Assembly (NCBI RefSeq): GCF_000218685.1
Contig: NW_006763291.1
Span: forward strand, 3,475,443 to 3,539,442
Reading direction: 5' to 3'
Length of the DNA: 64,000 nucleotides
DNA from: Serpula lacrymans var. lacrymans S7.9
Lineage: Eukaryota > Basidiomycota > Agaricomycetes > Boletales > Serpulaceae
Shown: in pieces, positions 1 to 12,748 of the stretch
Numbering within the stretch: position 1 is the first letter of the stretch
Layout: each line of letters starts with the position of its first letter
Made by a program: the position numbers and the translations under genes
Notes under the pieces: generated by a model
Seen by the model: the letters and a program-made list of their open reading frames with translations, nothing else
Told to the model about the DNA's origin: nothing
Databases searched by the model: none

Positions 1-16
1 CAGAACATGAAATAAA

Positions 17-2610
17 CTAACAGTCACTGGCAAAGACCATCGCAAACCTTCCAGCAACTCGAACAACGGTGCCTTCACCTTTGGCCCCCTTGCTTAATTC
101 AGACAACGCGGTACGGGTTGCAGGAGACATAAGTCTGATTATTAGCATCGTTATGAACGGTCAGAAACAAGCATATCAATACTTCTTTTTCCACAGCCAA
201 GTTTCACGTAGCTGAGCGTATAAGTTGAGCAGTTTCAGATTAAATTGTTCGTTTCCTTCTTTAAGGCACTTTATCAAAAGAGAAGGTAAATCTTTTATTC
301 CGCAGAGTCTGTCGCGGCCATCTTCTAGATAAAGCGTAAATCCCAAGCATAGCTTCAAAATTGGAACCTTAAGGATGGACTTACTAGAGGATATTATCAT
401 CTTCAGACGGTGATACCAAAGATCTTGATGGTTAGTGCTTCCTTGCAGATTCATGACCACATCCTCAGCCTTAGAATAATCAAAAATGTCCATCTCCAAT
501 ATATCCTCCCATTCTAACATCCAAGAAAGATCTTCCTCTTTGCCGGTTTTCTTATGCTGGGCTATTCCAGCTAAATCTCGAATTGTTGGCCTGGACTTTG
601 ATTTAGCTTTTGGCTTATATCCTTGGCAAAAAGCAACCGAAGCGTGTATTTTTTGACCAGGCTGAATCTGACGGCCAACCCCTCTATGCCAACTTTGATA
701 TAATTCTGCTTCAGTAGACGATTTGGAAAGAAAGACATAAGCTTACCGCCAAGTGGGTGTTTCCTCGTCTTTATAAGCTAACCTCTTGAGTGGGAGCCAT
801 TTTAAAATGTGCCACACGCCCTTTAGTGACTCACGCACTTCACCCAGCTTATCCCAGTTCCATTCCACAATTGTATCGTCCATGTCTAGCTGTAGACCAG
901 CTGATATTGCTTCGTAAGACATCCATATTGAAGAAGGGCTTCGACTTTTCATGTTGGAGTTCTCGATATTACCTCCGCCACTAAGCAGGTCGATAATAGT
1001 ACGACTATACCGGCAAGAAATGCTCACATGTCTGAGTGTGTCCCACTAAACCAGACTTCCTTGACTTTTGGGGCGAGTTTCACATCGTTTTCCTTGCGAT
1101 CTCCTTGTGTAGGCTATGATTTTGACTATTGAGCAAGCCTGTAAACCTGAAAAAAGTATCCTTCGGGCTCACAGTACGCGGCTCCTTCGAATTACTTGGC
1201 ACCATGACACCTCCTCGTGCATATTCCGGTAAAAATTTCACTCGGCGTTCATCCAAAGCCAGGGCGTGGCGGAAATAGCAAATGTGGTCTAGTGTAATCG
1301 TAAATGGCAGATTTTTCTCTCTGACAATACCAATAGATGAGACGGTGTCCCTAAAAAAAGATTATGTAAGGCATACTGTGAAGTTTATGATTGGATGACG
1401 AACCACACGCCAACAAAATGAACCTTCACATTTTTTCTCGAGAATGTTCTCCTGAAGCGACCTGCCAAAGTAGAGGGATCATTTCCTTCCTGCTCGGTTT
1501 GCTGTTCTAACTCCGGCTTCGCTGAATCCCGAGGACCTTCTGTTAGCGCGGCACTTAATGGCGAGCGGTTGTTCTTTGGGAGCGCCTCTTTCTTTGTACT
1601 GCTTACATGCCCTCTGACATGCTCGTCTCCCTGCCCAGGATCCCCTTCCTTGATCGGTAACTCAGAAGTGCCATCCCCCTGTGGTTCGCTTTTGCTAGCT
1701 TGACCGCTATTGGTATGTGGGTCTTTTTCTTGCTTTGTACCGTCCCCTGCTTCTTTCTCTAGCTCGCCAACTTGCCCCGACTTCTTCTTCATAAACTGGC
1801 AAAAGCGATGTAGAAGCTCTGCAAAAACCCCTTCTTCCCGATCACCCTGGGGCTGGGGATCGGGAAGGCCACTTTTAGGATTTGCATATAGCTCATAAGC
1901 ACTATGAAATAGAGAGTATGTAGAGAGTGTGAATAACTCGCACGAAAAGGTATTGATTTTTCCACGTACAATGGAATTTGTTCTTCATTTCCCTTATGGA
2001 TCAAGCCAACCTGCAAGGTTTATGGCGACTTGGGTTACAATTCTGAAGGATAGAACGATACACAAACCTTCTCAATCATGCCTGCAAGAACACGAACTTG
2101 ATACGCGCCTCGAGAGAAACCTTCATAATTTTGTTTTGAGACACTCCATATATAATGTTGATGCAATCTTCTTACCAAATAGATAAATGACATCACCTGG
2201 TTCATAATCGGCTACGAGCCAGCGGTATGCATTCATGACGATCTGCTCGAAGTTCCTATAGTAGGATAGTTAAATTTGAAGTTGCAGTACATATAAAATT
2301 CACAAACCAAGCAATTGCAAGATCAATTTTGTGGTCCAGGACCTGACCCAAGTATCGAAGTGATTTCCAAGAAGGCTCTGCAAATGTACCGATCCCACTA
2401 TTGTAGTAAGTTAGCTGGTTGTCTTTTGGGTCTTTGCAAACTTGGCTGTATATCTCAATGACATTTGTGTTCTAAAGCTCACAAATAAGAAGATGCTATA
2501 CTTCACGGGGATAACGAGCTACCTTTTGTCCGAATTGGTTAGATGTACCATCGATACACACCACTAGTTTTCTTCCCTTTTTCTTGAGGCAGTCACATTT
2601 CTGACTTGGG
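17..2610 (-). CDS. DUF2235 alpha/beta-hydrolase (Tle1-like phospholipase fold), 5' and possibly 3' incomplete
   Basis: Many short exons join into one DUF2235 protein. In order: KGRKLVVCIDGTSNQFG (about 2590-2523), NTNVIEIYSQVCKD..YYNSGIGT (2471-2320), the nucleophile elbow GFSRGAYQVRVL (about 2140-2090), VGVWDTVSS, LDHICYFRHALALDERR, then SGTHSDIGGGN formed across an intron at about 1030-985. Ser in GFSRGA, Asp in VWDT and His in GTHSD match the triad expected for this fold. DUF2235 is related to the catalytic domain of bacterial Tle1 phospholipases; the fungal substrate is unknown. A charged, low-complexity insert of about 110 residues (1790-1470) sits between nucleophile and acid. The first exon before 2610 was not identified. 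The left end reads to a TAG at 17-19 beside a possible donor GTTAGT, so the gene may continue outside the window. Family call is firm; ends are not. Confidence 0.85.
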
Positions 2611-3880
2611 CTATGGTTCCACGATCAAGGAAAGACATAAGCCTCAACCTCTTAGACGCGAGACGATCACGTACATTGGTTGTTCAGGCGATGTCATGAA
2701 TGAAAGCCAACAGGGGAAACGGTTCGACGTGTTACTAGTGTTGTACTGCTGATGGAGGGGAAACAACAGAGATGATAGGTAAGGTAAGGGAAACGAAAGG
2801 CGCCATAATATAGTATGCACCTCATGCGCGTGGTTCGGGGTCCGTCGAAGTCGAGGCCATTATGGTATGTCTGCGAATCTATGACCAAATCTCGAGTCCC
2901 AAGCGCCTCTGATGGAGTTGGCAATGGCAATCCAAGGAGAGGCCAATTGCTGAAGCTCACAGGTAGGTGGTGATTCAACTTGCATACTGATATGATAGGG
3001 CAATTTATTGTTCCTTAGCTGAGATTTTGACTATAATGAGGAAATATTATAATAGAGTATTGTGGAAGCACCCTGACCAGTGATATAAGCCATTTCTGGA
3101 TTTTGTGAGCGTTAAGTATGGCTAACTTGAAAGAAGATCATGATTCCTTTGAACGCTGGTCGCCACACGTGACGTGTGTCTTTCAATCCCGCGGCATATT
3201 TGGAGTCTGTACTATCAAACTGCGCCACATATCCAGCTAAGCCTAACAGGACACTTTTTCCGTTTGAGTGGTGCCGCCAGCCAGTGACCAAGATCAATGA
3301 CCGACGACTTGGAGAGGCGCGTAGCTATTGATAGTCTTATCGCTGCTGTAAGCTGTAAATTCATCCTTTTGCTGACGCGGGGCCCAGGTCAATGGATCCG
3401 ATCAGAAGCGCACAACTACTGAAAGTTCTATCATTGCTGTAAACTCATACCCCTTGCGCCGTTTGTGGAAAGTACGCCCAGGCAGTGTATAAGGGAAGAT
3501 GGATGTATAAATATGTCCAGTGCGGTCATCGTAGAGGCTCATAGTGTTATTGACATTCTTTGACGAGGAGATCAATACCAAGTATTATGTTCCTTCTCAT
3601 CTTGATTAACTCGCAGAGTCTGCTGCCATACAGCAAGAAGATTATGGTCTTGCGATGTCGAGGGGATCAGAGCCAGATTGTCATGGTATAAAATGCAGAA
3701 GACGGGGCGCAACATTGATAGAAGAACGAAGAAAAACGACCATGCAGCAGAAAGGTAAATGTCCTTGCGATTGAACCAGTGATCGGGAAAGAGTTGCACC
3801 TATATAACACTTAATCCATAAATATTATTTTCTTACATGACAGAAACAAAAAGCTAACCTTGCAGTTCGAGACAACTGCT
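2611..3880. other. Intergenic stretch, no supported gene
   Basis: Only short open frames are present (longest about 95 codons), without recognisable motifs or a convincing splice pattern. It probably holds the missing first exon and promoter of the DUF2235 gene at its left end and the 3' flank of the F-box gene at its right end. Confidence 0.5.
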
Positions 3881-5637
3881 TCAGGAACTATACCGCCTGC
3901 GAGGCTTTTTCGCAGAATTCTTGGTGATTTCATCCATCATGTGCACTGCAGCTACACACTTCTCGCCTGGTTCTTTTATGTCTGCAAAAATGGACAATAG
4001 ACTCAGCACGTCTATCCATCTAGTGCGCTGCTCGTGGCCTTCCTCGAGACCACGTATTGAGAACCAGGAGAAGATCGACCGGACTCGAGGAAGAACGATG
4101 GATATGATGACTGCGAAGTACACATAATCGGTGGCACCAATTTTAGAGTCGCCTAGTTGCAGTTCGGTTAGTTTGCTGTTGAGAGGTCCTTGCATTGACA
4201 AGGGAAATTTCGGACTAATGCCCTCCACGACGATGACCAAACCGAGCTCCTCCAGTTCTGGGCAGAGTCGCAATAGGGTGACGAAACCGTTGGTAGTGAC
4301 TTTTGAATGACCTCTACACCCATGCTTCGCATTGAGTGACAGTTTTTGCAACTTGGGCCACGCTGTTACCACCTCTTTCAACGTCTCATCGTCCATTGAA
4401 ATCGGGAAACTCGTGTCTATCTTGATTTCGCGTAAACGATGGAAGGTAGGAAGAACTTTCAGTATCCCGAAATTGATGACAGTTTCTTGGATGCGGTCGT
4501 GATATGTATCCCATGCGGCGTTTTCCACTATGCAGAGCCCTTCGATGGTATCTCGTGAACTCGCAAAGCTATCTAGTGTAGACAGCAAACGCTGTAAGAC
4601 GTGCAGTTCGAACCTTCCATTAGGGAAGACACGGAAACTGACGGGACATGATGACAAGCACCTGAGCAATGAGATGCAGCAGTCCAAACAGGATCTTCCG
4701 ATGGGATACAACGTGAGGTGCCGAAGGCTTGGAAAGATAGTATGCTGCGACGAAAAGTTGGGGTGAAAATCAAGCGAGTTCACTCTAAACGTCAAACTCT
4801 GCAACGACTGCAGACGGGCGAGATGGACCAAGGCATCCTCACTGAGAATGTCGCACGATATCTCCTTGAGATGATCCCATCCACAAATCACGTTCATCAG
4901 CACATTCAGAAGAGATCTCGCCGCGTGACCACTGGCGTCTGACTGTGACGGCTTGAGATGAATAGATGTCAATGCGGGACACGTAGCGTTGAGAGAGTTG
5001 AAAAATGCCAAGCTTCGATTTTTGTCTTTTGCTTCGAGAAGAAATTCGAGTTTGAGCCCAAGGAGCTGCGGCCCGAGAAATGGACGCAAAACATGCTGCC
5101 ATGCTCGTATTCGAAAGAAGACACCTAGGTACTTGAGCTTTGGAAATGGTAAAGGCTTCATTGGCCCAAAACCAGCCATGATGAGGGTTAAAGCGCCAAC
5201 GCCAGAGTGACAGTCGTGTAGTTCTAATCTCTTGACACGACCGGCATATTTTAGAAAGATATCCCAGTCCGTTGGGCACATCAGCCTTAGGAAAGTCTGT
5301 GCGCAATATTATCAAAAAATGAGTGGTGCCAATTAGCTCAAGAGCCATGTCCTACAATCTATTATAGACTCAAACATACCAATTTTCCATAAACCTCTCC
5401 CACTAGATCTTTCGGAAGACATCGAACCAATGGGCTAAAGTCATCCAATTCACCATAAAGAACATCCAAAGCAAGATCGCTGAATGAGCGACACGTCTGG
5501 GCAAGGGCACTGAGCATGTGTTGCGTTTTGGGCAGCTTTCTACTATCAATTGTCGGGTGAAAGGAATGGGGCTCGGAGTCGACTTCCTGGGCAAAGATGT
5601 TAGATTGGATTTCACGTATGAGGAGACACCTATGCAT
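3881..5637 (-). CDS. F-box/leucine-rich-repeat-like protein (Agaricomycete family)
   Basis: Two exons, 5637-5380 and 5296-3881, join in phase 0 to give 557 residues. The N terminus starts MHRCLLIREI and continues with LSALAQTCRSFSDLALDVL and a stretch ending RCLPKDLV, the degenerate F-box typical of the large basidiomycete family. The remainder is leucine-rich (LKYLGVFF, LKEISCDIL, LRHLTLYP, LQKLSLNA), like irregular LRRs. F-box proteins usually recruit substrates to SCF ubiquitin ligases; the target here cannot be inferred. The start at 5637 was chosen because the MHRCL opening is shared with the plus-strand gene at 29840 (MHKCL); open frame continues upstream without family motifs. The intron lies at the same place and phase as in that paralogue. 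Confidence 0.82.
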
Positions 5638-6711
5638 GATTTCGTCGACGAGATGAGTTTTTGTGAGGTTAGTTGAAGACTTTGCGATAGTGACTACACG
5701 ACTGAAGTCTATAACTTGGGGTGTGTAGATGCATATGGGTATCGCATCGATCCATGCGGACGCCTCATGTTTAGGTAGGCCAATGGGCACAACGTACAAA
5801 ATTTGATCGAAGACTTGTTATATCGATGCCGATATTATAATGAAATTGAGAAACGCACGTATAAGCCTGTTCGGTCTGTATGAGAAATTGTCATAATTAT
5901 GCATTAAAATTGAATATTCTCCAGCAGAAACGTCTCACCGGCAAATGGCTGAGCACTGTGAATGCCCACTGGAGCTTGGAACCTCGCTGCTTCTTGTAGT
6001 CATGATCATCATTATGGGGCATGTCCGAAGATCAATCATGATCGAAGAGTAAGCGCTAGGCAGGCGTTTCTGCCAGTGGTCAGCTCAGAGAAAACCGCGA
6101 GCAACATATGACTTGAAACAAAAAATAAGCCAGCAGCAGACATTGACTACCTCATTCTGACACGCTTTCTCAATCCCACGAAAAACGAGGCAATCAGAGG
6201 TGCCAAGTCATGTATATGGTTATTGTGACTCACGTGGAATGCAAGAGGAAAACCTGAAGTTCTTACTGTGCATGTACTTCACTTGCCCGAGGGGCATCAT
6301 CTCAACATCCTCGTGAGTACGGAATGAAAAGGACGGTTGTATTGCAAGATGGATGAAAAGGGGATCCTTGGTGGCAAGCTTGATAGTATCAATAATATCC
6401 TGAGGCGAGTGTCAGAATATACAATGAGCACATGAGAAGAACAAACTGTGACTGCAGATATCGTATAAATAAAGTCTGTGACGATGAGCCCGAGAAGAAA
6501 GTCTGTTCCTCGGAAGAAGGACAACAACAGTAGGTACATAAATGGGAAGATGTGGGGTACGTAGGACAGCATAAAAATATGTTTTTATATATTCAACGTT
6601 CAGTAGGGTCTAATGAACATGATATACCTAGCAAGGATTGAGTTTTATATTTAAAAAAATGTAATGATACAAGCACTTACAAGCCCATAAAACACCAAAG
6701 ACACGACCACG
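5638..6711. other. Intergenic stretch between two minus-strand genes
   Basis: No supported gene. A 91-codon minus-strand frame at 6297-6572 is hydrophobic near its N terminus but has no family signature and no clear exon partners. AT-rich sequence near 6560-6670 probably belongs to the 3' flank of the membrane-protein gene. Confidence 0.4.
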
Positions 6712-8253
6712 TCACAAAGCGTGTGGTGTATCATCAGCAAGCCCATCCCTGGGATCCACTTCGTTCTTAAGAGGCGAACGGTGAAGCCAGTTCTTCGATG
6801 TAGCAGCAGTCATCGAGCCTCCTGCAGCTGCATTCGACTCTGCTAGCGGACTCGGCTTGATCGGCTGCCGGGAAGGCGAAGGCGGTGTAGATGATGGTAT
6901 AAGCCCCGCAGCCTCTAACAGCTGGGACTGAGAATCAGCTGACCAGGACCTTGAATGTAAACCCGAATGCAACGAATCTCCAGACGGCTCCCGCATAGAC
7001 GACGAAAGCGAATATTGCGAGTAATGGATACCCTCGGTGGCAGCAGACGGGCCCATCACGTCGTCGACTATCCTACTCAAGTCTGAGTAATTGGCACCGT
7101 GGTCGCTCAAGGGGTCTACTAGACGGCTGCGGTCGCCTGGGGGAGGCCAAACTTCTTCGTGGAATACAGACCCAGACTCTGATCCTCTTGCACGCAGCAG
7201 GATGGACGGAGTGCTGCTATTTTGGTTCTGCCCTGCTGCAAGGGAGCGAGAGCTCATGTGCGGGATTGATGGGTCCCAGGGTGTTTCGTAATCTGAATAC
7301 CTTCCGGGAGGTGGCCTGGACATATGGACGTCCTCGAGGTCCTCGCCATCGAGGAGTGTGGCTCTAGAGTGTTTTTGCCTCCTGTAGGCAGCTATCGTAT
7401 CGATAAATCCGAGTCGCTTGAACTCTTTGCGTCTGCGATAGAAAAGAAAGGAAAGGGCGAGGATGAGGAGAAGAGCACCCCCGGTGGCACTTCCTGCGAT
7501 GATTGCACTGCGTTCATTTGAGGAGAGAGAAGTTGGTGGTGCACTGCTAAGAGTTGTTGGGGAGACAAGTGAGGATGATGTAACTCCGTTTATTACTGTG
7601 TAAGAAGTCGAATAAGACTGGGGTAAAGAAGAGGTAGGCTGAGAAGTGGAAGAAGTGTTAGTTGGTGAGGTAGATGACGATGGCGGGGGTGAAGAAGAAG
7701 GTGAAGAAGAAGACGAGGAGGAGGTATTAGTTGGTGAAACGGAAGACGTCGGAGTGCTAGTTGGAGTAGAAGATGGAGTACTCGCGGAAGAGCTTGACGA
7801 AGGAGGAGACGAAGAGGGAGATAAGGAAGTTGGGGTGGACCTATCAAGATATTAAGCTACGACTGTAGTGGATCGAGATAAGGGACATACGAGGGCTGCG
7901 TCGACGAAGGAGAGCTGATCACGCTGTCAGACGTAGGCTGGACATAAGTAGATGATGTCTGGCCATCTCCAGTTCCTGATGTCGAGGTGGCAGTGGTGTA
8001 GCCTCCCTGTGCTTGATTGAGTGATAGAACTACTAGAGTAATATAATGCAAATTTTCACACCTGAGTGCTCGAAGGCGGTGGGTCCACTGAAGACGTCGG
8101 TGCACTTGGTTGAACTGCAGAGCCTGTGCTGGAAGTGGAATCACCAGTACCAGAGGCAGAGGCAGAAGAGGCTTCTGAAGCGTTGCCAGCCTGTCTTGGG
8201 AAATGCGAACCAGAAAGGATCCCTGGGTGGGCACTGGGGTCGGAGAAATACAT
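6712..8253 (-). CDS. Ser/Thr-rich single-pass membrane protein (hypothetical, Mid2/WSC-like layout)
   Basis: Exons 8253-8062, 8006-7891 and 7840-6712 join cleanly to about 478 residues. The N-terminal half is dominated by Ser, Thr and Pro (poly-Ser/Pro runs near 7840-7640), as expected for an O-mannosylated wall-spanning ectodomain. One membrane helix follows (AIIAGSATGGALLLILALSF, about 7520-7460), then a basic stop-transfer FYRRRKEFKRLG and a Ser/Pro-rich cytoplasmic tail of about 240 residues. This layout is common in Agaricomycetes and resembles wall-stress sensors in topology, but no WSC or other ligand domain was seen, so sensing is only a guess. The start is uncertain: no signal peptide follows the ATG at 8253, and an upstream exon near 8260-8400 carrying one is likely. 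Confidence 0.6.
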
Positions 8254-8529
8254 ACTGCACTCTGCTCACACGACAAACCAGCGAAAAACACAACAGCAAC
8301 CACGATAAAAGGAATATGAAGGAGGAATGAGAAAAAAGATGCAAGGCAGTGGACGGCAAGCGATAGCCGCTGCCAGTGGTGGGCGCTATTACAGCCACTA
8401 ACACTCTAGCACACACGCTCATGCCTTCATGATCAGTAGCCGCAACTAAATCTTCGCGCAGCACTCTCTCCTGACACTAATATCACCTCTTCCTTTCTTA
8501 CCTTCACATACCTTTCTTTGCCGTCAGTT
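8254..8529. promoter_or_regulatory. Short divergent intergenic region
   Basis: About 275 bp separate the minus-strand membrane protein from the plus-strand glycosyltransferase. The two are transcribed head to head and probably share a promoter. Part of the interval may contain the missing 5' exon of the membrane-protein gene. No obvious TATA box was picked out. Confidence 0.35.
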
Positions 8530-10174
8530 ATGGATTCATGGCGGAGATTAACGAGAAAAATGTTTGGTGCGCGAAATGTATCAGGGGACTATGAGTTACT
8601 CGCAGGAGATACCTCACATCGTACTGGCACGTCTCCATCTACCTTTTCAAACAGCAGTACTCGACGTCGATCATGGCGCAGCATTTTCCGTGCTTGCATT
8701 CAAAAGTTTACTATTCGTCGCTTGCTCATCGCCATCGCCCTCATCCCCGTCGTCCTCGTAATAGCCATCCTCTGGCCAGGTATCCCACCAAGCTACGACG
8801 ATATCCGCCTCTATGAGAGACGTCTCCCACAACATGACCTGTCACTATCCTCACAGGCCAATCCACCAAACAGGTACCTGCGTTTCCCTGGTCATTTATG
8901 GGGCCACGGCTTCAACAATATTCTCCAAGAAATGTACGCTTTCGTCGTCTTGTCTTTCATCGTTCTGTTGCTGACTGTGCTGCGCTGCGCAGTATCTTGA
9001 TGTCCTATCTAGCATCCATCTCAAACATGTCTTTCGTCTTCGAGGATTATACCTGGTCACATACTCCATTTCCCTATACCATCTATGATTTTGCCTTACG
9101 TCCTACTCATGTGCCTATAAATGCCTTTATATCAGGTCCACCCGCTGGCGGACCCACTCTAGGCCCTAGAGCCATCAGTGCTGAATTTTGGGAGAAAGTA
9201 TGCCCAAACAAGGAAAAAAAGCGCGTCATAAGCTCTGAGTACGCACCCAACGATGCAGATGGCATCGTGATGATAGACTGGTGGCACAAGGAATTGGTTG
9301 CCACCAATGATACCTGCGTAGAGGTAGACTCGACATCTCACGATGTTTTCGATAGATTGTACGGATTCTTTCAGGTATCCCTTCTCCCTGTTTAGTTCGT
9401 TATTGATCAGTGTTATCTAGTTTCTTTGGAGGCCCACGTTTACTGTCCCTTTGGCCAGAATTATCTTCTTCGCCCATTCTTACGAATTTCTCGTGGTCAC
9501 CGCTCGTACTATCTGCCATTGCTCGCAACTTCGCGCTTCTTCGCCCTAGCACCCCAGAAAGCCTATATGACTTCTCTTCATCAACTACTTTCAAGGGCAT
9601 GGTGGCTGTTCACTTGCGAAGGGGAGATTACCAGCGGCACTGCCCCAACTTGGCTCTATGGGGCGCTCTCTACATGGGCATGAACGAGCATCCGTCGCTA
9701 CCTGACAGATTCGACCCAAGTCCCTATTCCGACGCGCCGCACAAAGTTTTGGAGGGATACTATCTCGAGCACTGTTACCCATCCACCAGTCAAATTGTCG
9801 CAAGATTACATGAAGTGCGCAAGGAGCACCCCAATCTCCACCGTGTATATCTCCTCTCGAACGGGTGGGCGTGGTGGCTGGACGAGTTGAAGCTGGCGCT
9901 GGAAGAGGACGGGTGGGACGAGCTAATTAGTAGCTTGGATATACACCTTGATGCGGAGCAATTTTACGTCTCGATGGCGGTGGACATGGCCGTTGCTGAG
10001 AAAGCCGAAGTGTTCGTTGGGAATGGCGTAAGTTTTGATCACCCCAAAAATTCTCGACACACATCATCATGTTCTAACTCGGTGTTCTATTTGCAGTTCT
10101 CTAGCCTTACATCTAACGTGGTGATGCTGAGAATGGCGAAAGATTTGGACCCCTCTACCAATCGGTTCCTGTGA
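8530..10174 (+). CDS. Type II membrane O-fucosyltransferase-like glycosyltransferase
   Basis: Exons 8530-8933, 8993-9358, 9421-10027 and 10097-10174 give a continuous 484-residue protein. A short basic cytosolic N terminus is followed by one helix (LLIAIALIPVVLVIAILW), typical of Golgi type II enzymes. The luminal part has WGHGFNNILQE at the start of the fold, then MVAVHLRRGDYQRHC, the HxRxGD donor-site motif of the GDP-fucose O-fucosyltransferase superfamily, and a closing SSLTSNVVMLRM. The exon 2/3 join (GATT|GTACGG) is the least certain: the better-looking donor CAG|GTATCC leaves the frame broken. The acceptor substrate is not predictable, and the superfamily assignment rests on motifs only. 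Confidence 0.68.
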
Positions 10175-10886
10175 GTACCAACGAGAGGGATGGCATACAT
10201 AATGCATGCGGCGGAGGTGAGAGAGGGAGGGAGGCAAGAATTTTTTATAGATAATTTCTAGTGGACTGATTTCTACATCTGATTGCTACGTTTACATTAT
10301 TACCCCCCATCGTCAGTGCGTCTGTCAATGTATATTACTGGTGTGAAACCACTGAGAATTTTGTCATACAGATTCTGCCCAAACTCAAATAATAGAGACA
10401 AAGGAGACTAAACTATTTGCCTGAATATTGATTGTGGCGATGTGTAGGTGAATATCAGCCCCCAGACTCTGTTCCACCCGTAAAAGGGCTCAGGCGCTTC
10501 TTGAACATAGTACTCCGTTCAAGTCGGCTCGACGGCAACTCATTCCGTAACAGCCAACCCATGTCCCGACGGCACGGCATACTCAACTATCTATACTCCG
10601 CTTTAAGTCCGCCTACGCATGTCTTTTTCTCTTGCCAGAGGTCTGTTGAAAAGAGCTGATGCAGCCTTCCAGAACGGTAGACTTATTAAAGGGTCCATTC
10701 TCGCGCTCGATTACGTTAGGAGGGCAAGGCAGGTCGGGTGAGCGGGACCGTAAGTAACGATAGCTGAGGTGAGGCGGTGATGGCACATTGAACTTAACCT
10801 TGACCATTGAGCTTTGCTTAGAACATCCATCAGTCTCCGATTCCCAACCTCAAATCTGATATCCTATCAAAGGCGCAACGTATCTA

Positions 10887-11695
10887 CATGCTATCTCGGG
10901 CCACGACCCACATGACCCTCAAGTGCTACACCATCGTCACCACTAGCTTCTTCCAGGCTGTTTCTCTGAAGAATAGTCTTCTTAGAGTGCTACACCCACA
11001 GGAACCTTAGCACACTTCTAACGACATGACACTGACAGTTTCTTCATGAAGGCTCGCAAGGAAATTAACTTGGGAACCCGGGCTCAGCTTTGTAATATGC
11101 GAGCTGTGATTGGATGCAGCTACATAGACGCAATGATCAGATGATACTGAACAGGGCCGTAAAGGGACTTGCACGCAACTCGAGAGGACACTGTACCGCA
11201 AAGCTGGACCTATCACGCCATCACCGGCGCACGTAGTCTATCCGATCCAACAAACTGGCATCTACAACCATCGATCATGATCCCCACCAGATGTCAGTGG
11301 CACCTCCCTCCCTCCGCAAATATCCGGTATTGTGGAGAAGAGAAGCCATAATCATGTCAAGTCTGTAGCTGGGCGCTGGACGATCCATACAAGGCAATGA
11401 ACAGGATGGATCAAAGGAAGAGCCACAACTTTACGGCATTGGCAGTCCTGGCTTATCCACTAACGTTTTCAGTTACCGGGCTATGGATATGGAAAAGAGC
11501 ATCGAGGCTTGGACGGCTCTGGTTTTACTTATCTTTTGCTGGCAGGCTGCCGACTAGACGCCATAGTACTACAGCAGGATAAACCTCCTTTCGATACCAT
11601 CCATACGGGAAATGGCGATCCACAGTTCAGGTTACGGAGTAAAAATATCACACCCCCGGCCTTTATACAAGCATGCAAGCAAGCACGAATATGAC
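10887..11695 (+). repeat. Copy A of a diverged non-coding tandem duplication
   Basis: Aligns co-linearly with 11976-12748. Shared words include AAATTAACTTGGGAACCC (11064 and 12133), ATCGATCATGATCCCCACCA (11270 and 12345), GTAGTCTATC followed by GATCC, and AGGATGGATCAAAGGAAGA. The offset drifts from about 1069 to 1075 bases, so the copies carry substitutions and small indels. Neither copy keeps a long open frame. Confidence 0.85.
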
Positions 11696-11975
11696 ATGAC
11701 AAGCCTTACTGCAAGAGGAAGCGTCTGAAAACCGACTGGATCACAAGTCAATTTGCACGCGAATATATGTCTGGGAATCCTTCAGGGCCCTTTGGTCACT
11801 CGTCAGGTCTTAGGCAATGCAACGCGCAAGGTGTGCACGCGGGATATAATGATGTCAAGTCGTGCTGATTGAACGGTTGGTTTGAAATGACGGCACTGAC
11901 AAAGCTTTTCCAAGAAATTCTGCCTCAAGCAGGCTCTTACCTCCATCGCGGAAAAAAAAAAGGGCGACGTTCACG

Positions 11976-12748
11976 CATGTTATCTCAAGCTACGACCGCA
12001 TGATCAAGTCTACTTCATCGCTGGCGCGACTAGGTTATTTCAGGTCGTTTCGTCATCTTGGTAGTCTGCACCAACCACAGGCACAGTACCACACTTCTGG
12101 CTTCTGGTGACACTTTTCATGAAGCTCGCTGGAAATTAACTTGGGAACCCGCATTCAACTTTCCAATGCGCGCGATGCTATTGGGTGGAGGTGGTATAGG
12201 CTCAATGATCATATGATGCTAATGAACGACGCCGCAAGGAAGCCACACGCAAGTCGAGAGGATACCACAAAACTGGACCTATCATACTATCATATATCAC
12301 TACGTACGTAGTCTATCGGATCCAAAACACCGGGACGTACAAGCATCGATCATGATCCCCACCAACTGTCAGTGGCTTCAGGCAGATATCCGAGATTGTG
12401 AAGAAGAAGAAGCTAGGACCACCTTCAAGTTTCAAGCCGGGCGCTAGTTGACCGTGTCAGGGGTGAAGAGGATGGATCAAAGGAAGATCCACGGAATCAC
12501 GACATTGGCACCGGTGGCTATCCAGCCACGTTCAATTACCGGACTGAGCAAGACTTTCACTGCACGGTCTAGTCTTTTATCTCTGCCGATTAGAGTCCCT
12601 GTTTATCCCAGAAAGCCCTACCCCGCTTTCGATACTGTCTATACTGGCAATGCCGATCCATAGTTCAGGTTTAGGTCCCAAACGTGGAGTAAGAACGTAA
12701 AAATGTCACGGCCCCGGGCCTTTCTGCAGGCATGAGCCCGAACGTGAC
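11976..12748 (+). repeat. Copy B of the diverged non-coding tandem duplication
   Basis: Partner of 10887-11695 in the same orientation, separated from it by about 280 bp of unrelated sequence. It begins around CATGTTATCTCAAGCTACGACC, counterpart of CATGCTATCTCGGGCCACGACC in copy A, and ends after the GGGCCTTTCTGCAGGCATG stretch. No TG..CA ends, primer-binding site or terminal repeat were noted. Confidence 0.83.

Noticed and set aside
2694..2978. 94-codon minus-strand frame just upstream of the DUF2235 core
   Set aside because: It does not join in frame to the exon at 2610 and lacks family residues; it may only cover the promoter.
7593..7855. Overlapping long frames on both strands, one Leu-rich and one Glu/Val-rich
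   Set aside because: They are shadows of the Ser/Thr/Pro-rich exon of the membrane protein on the minus strand.
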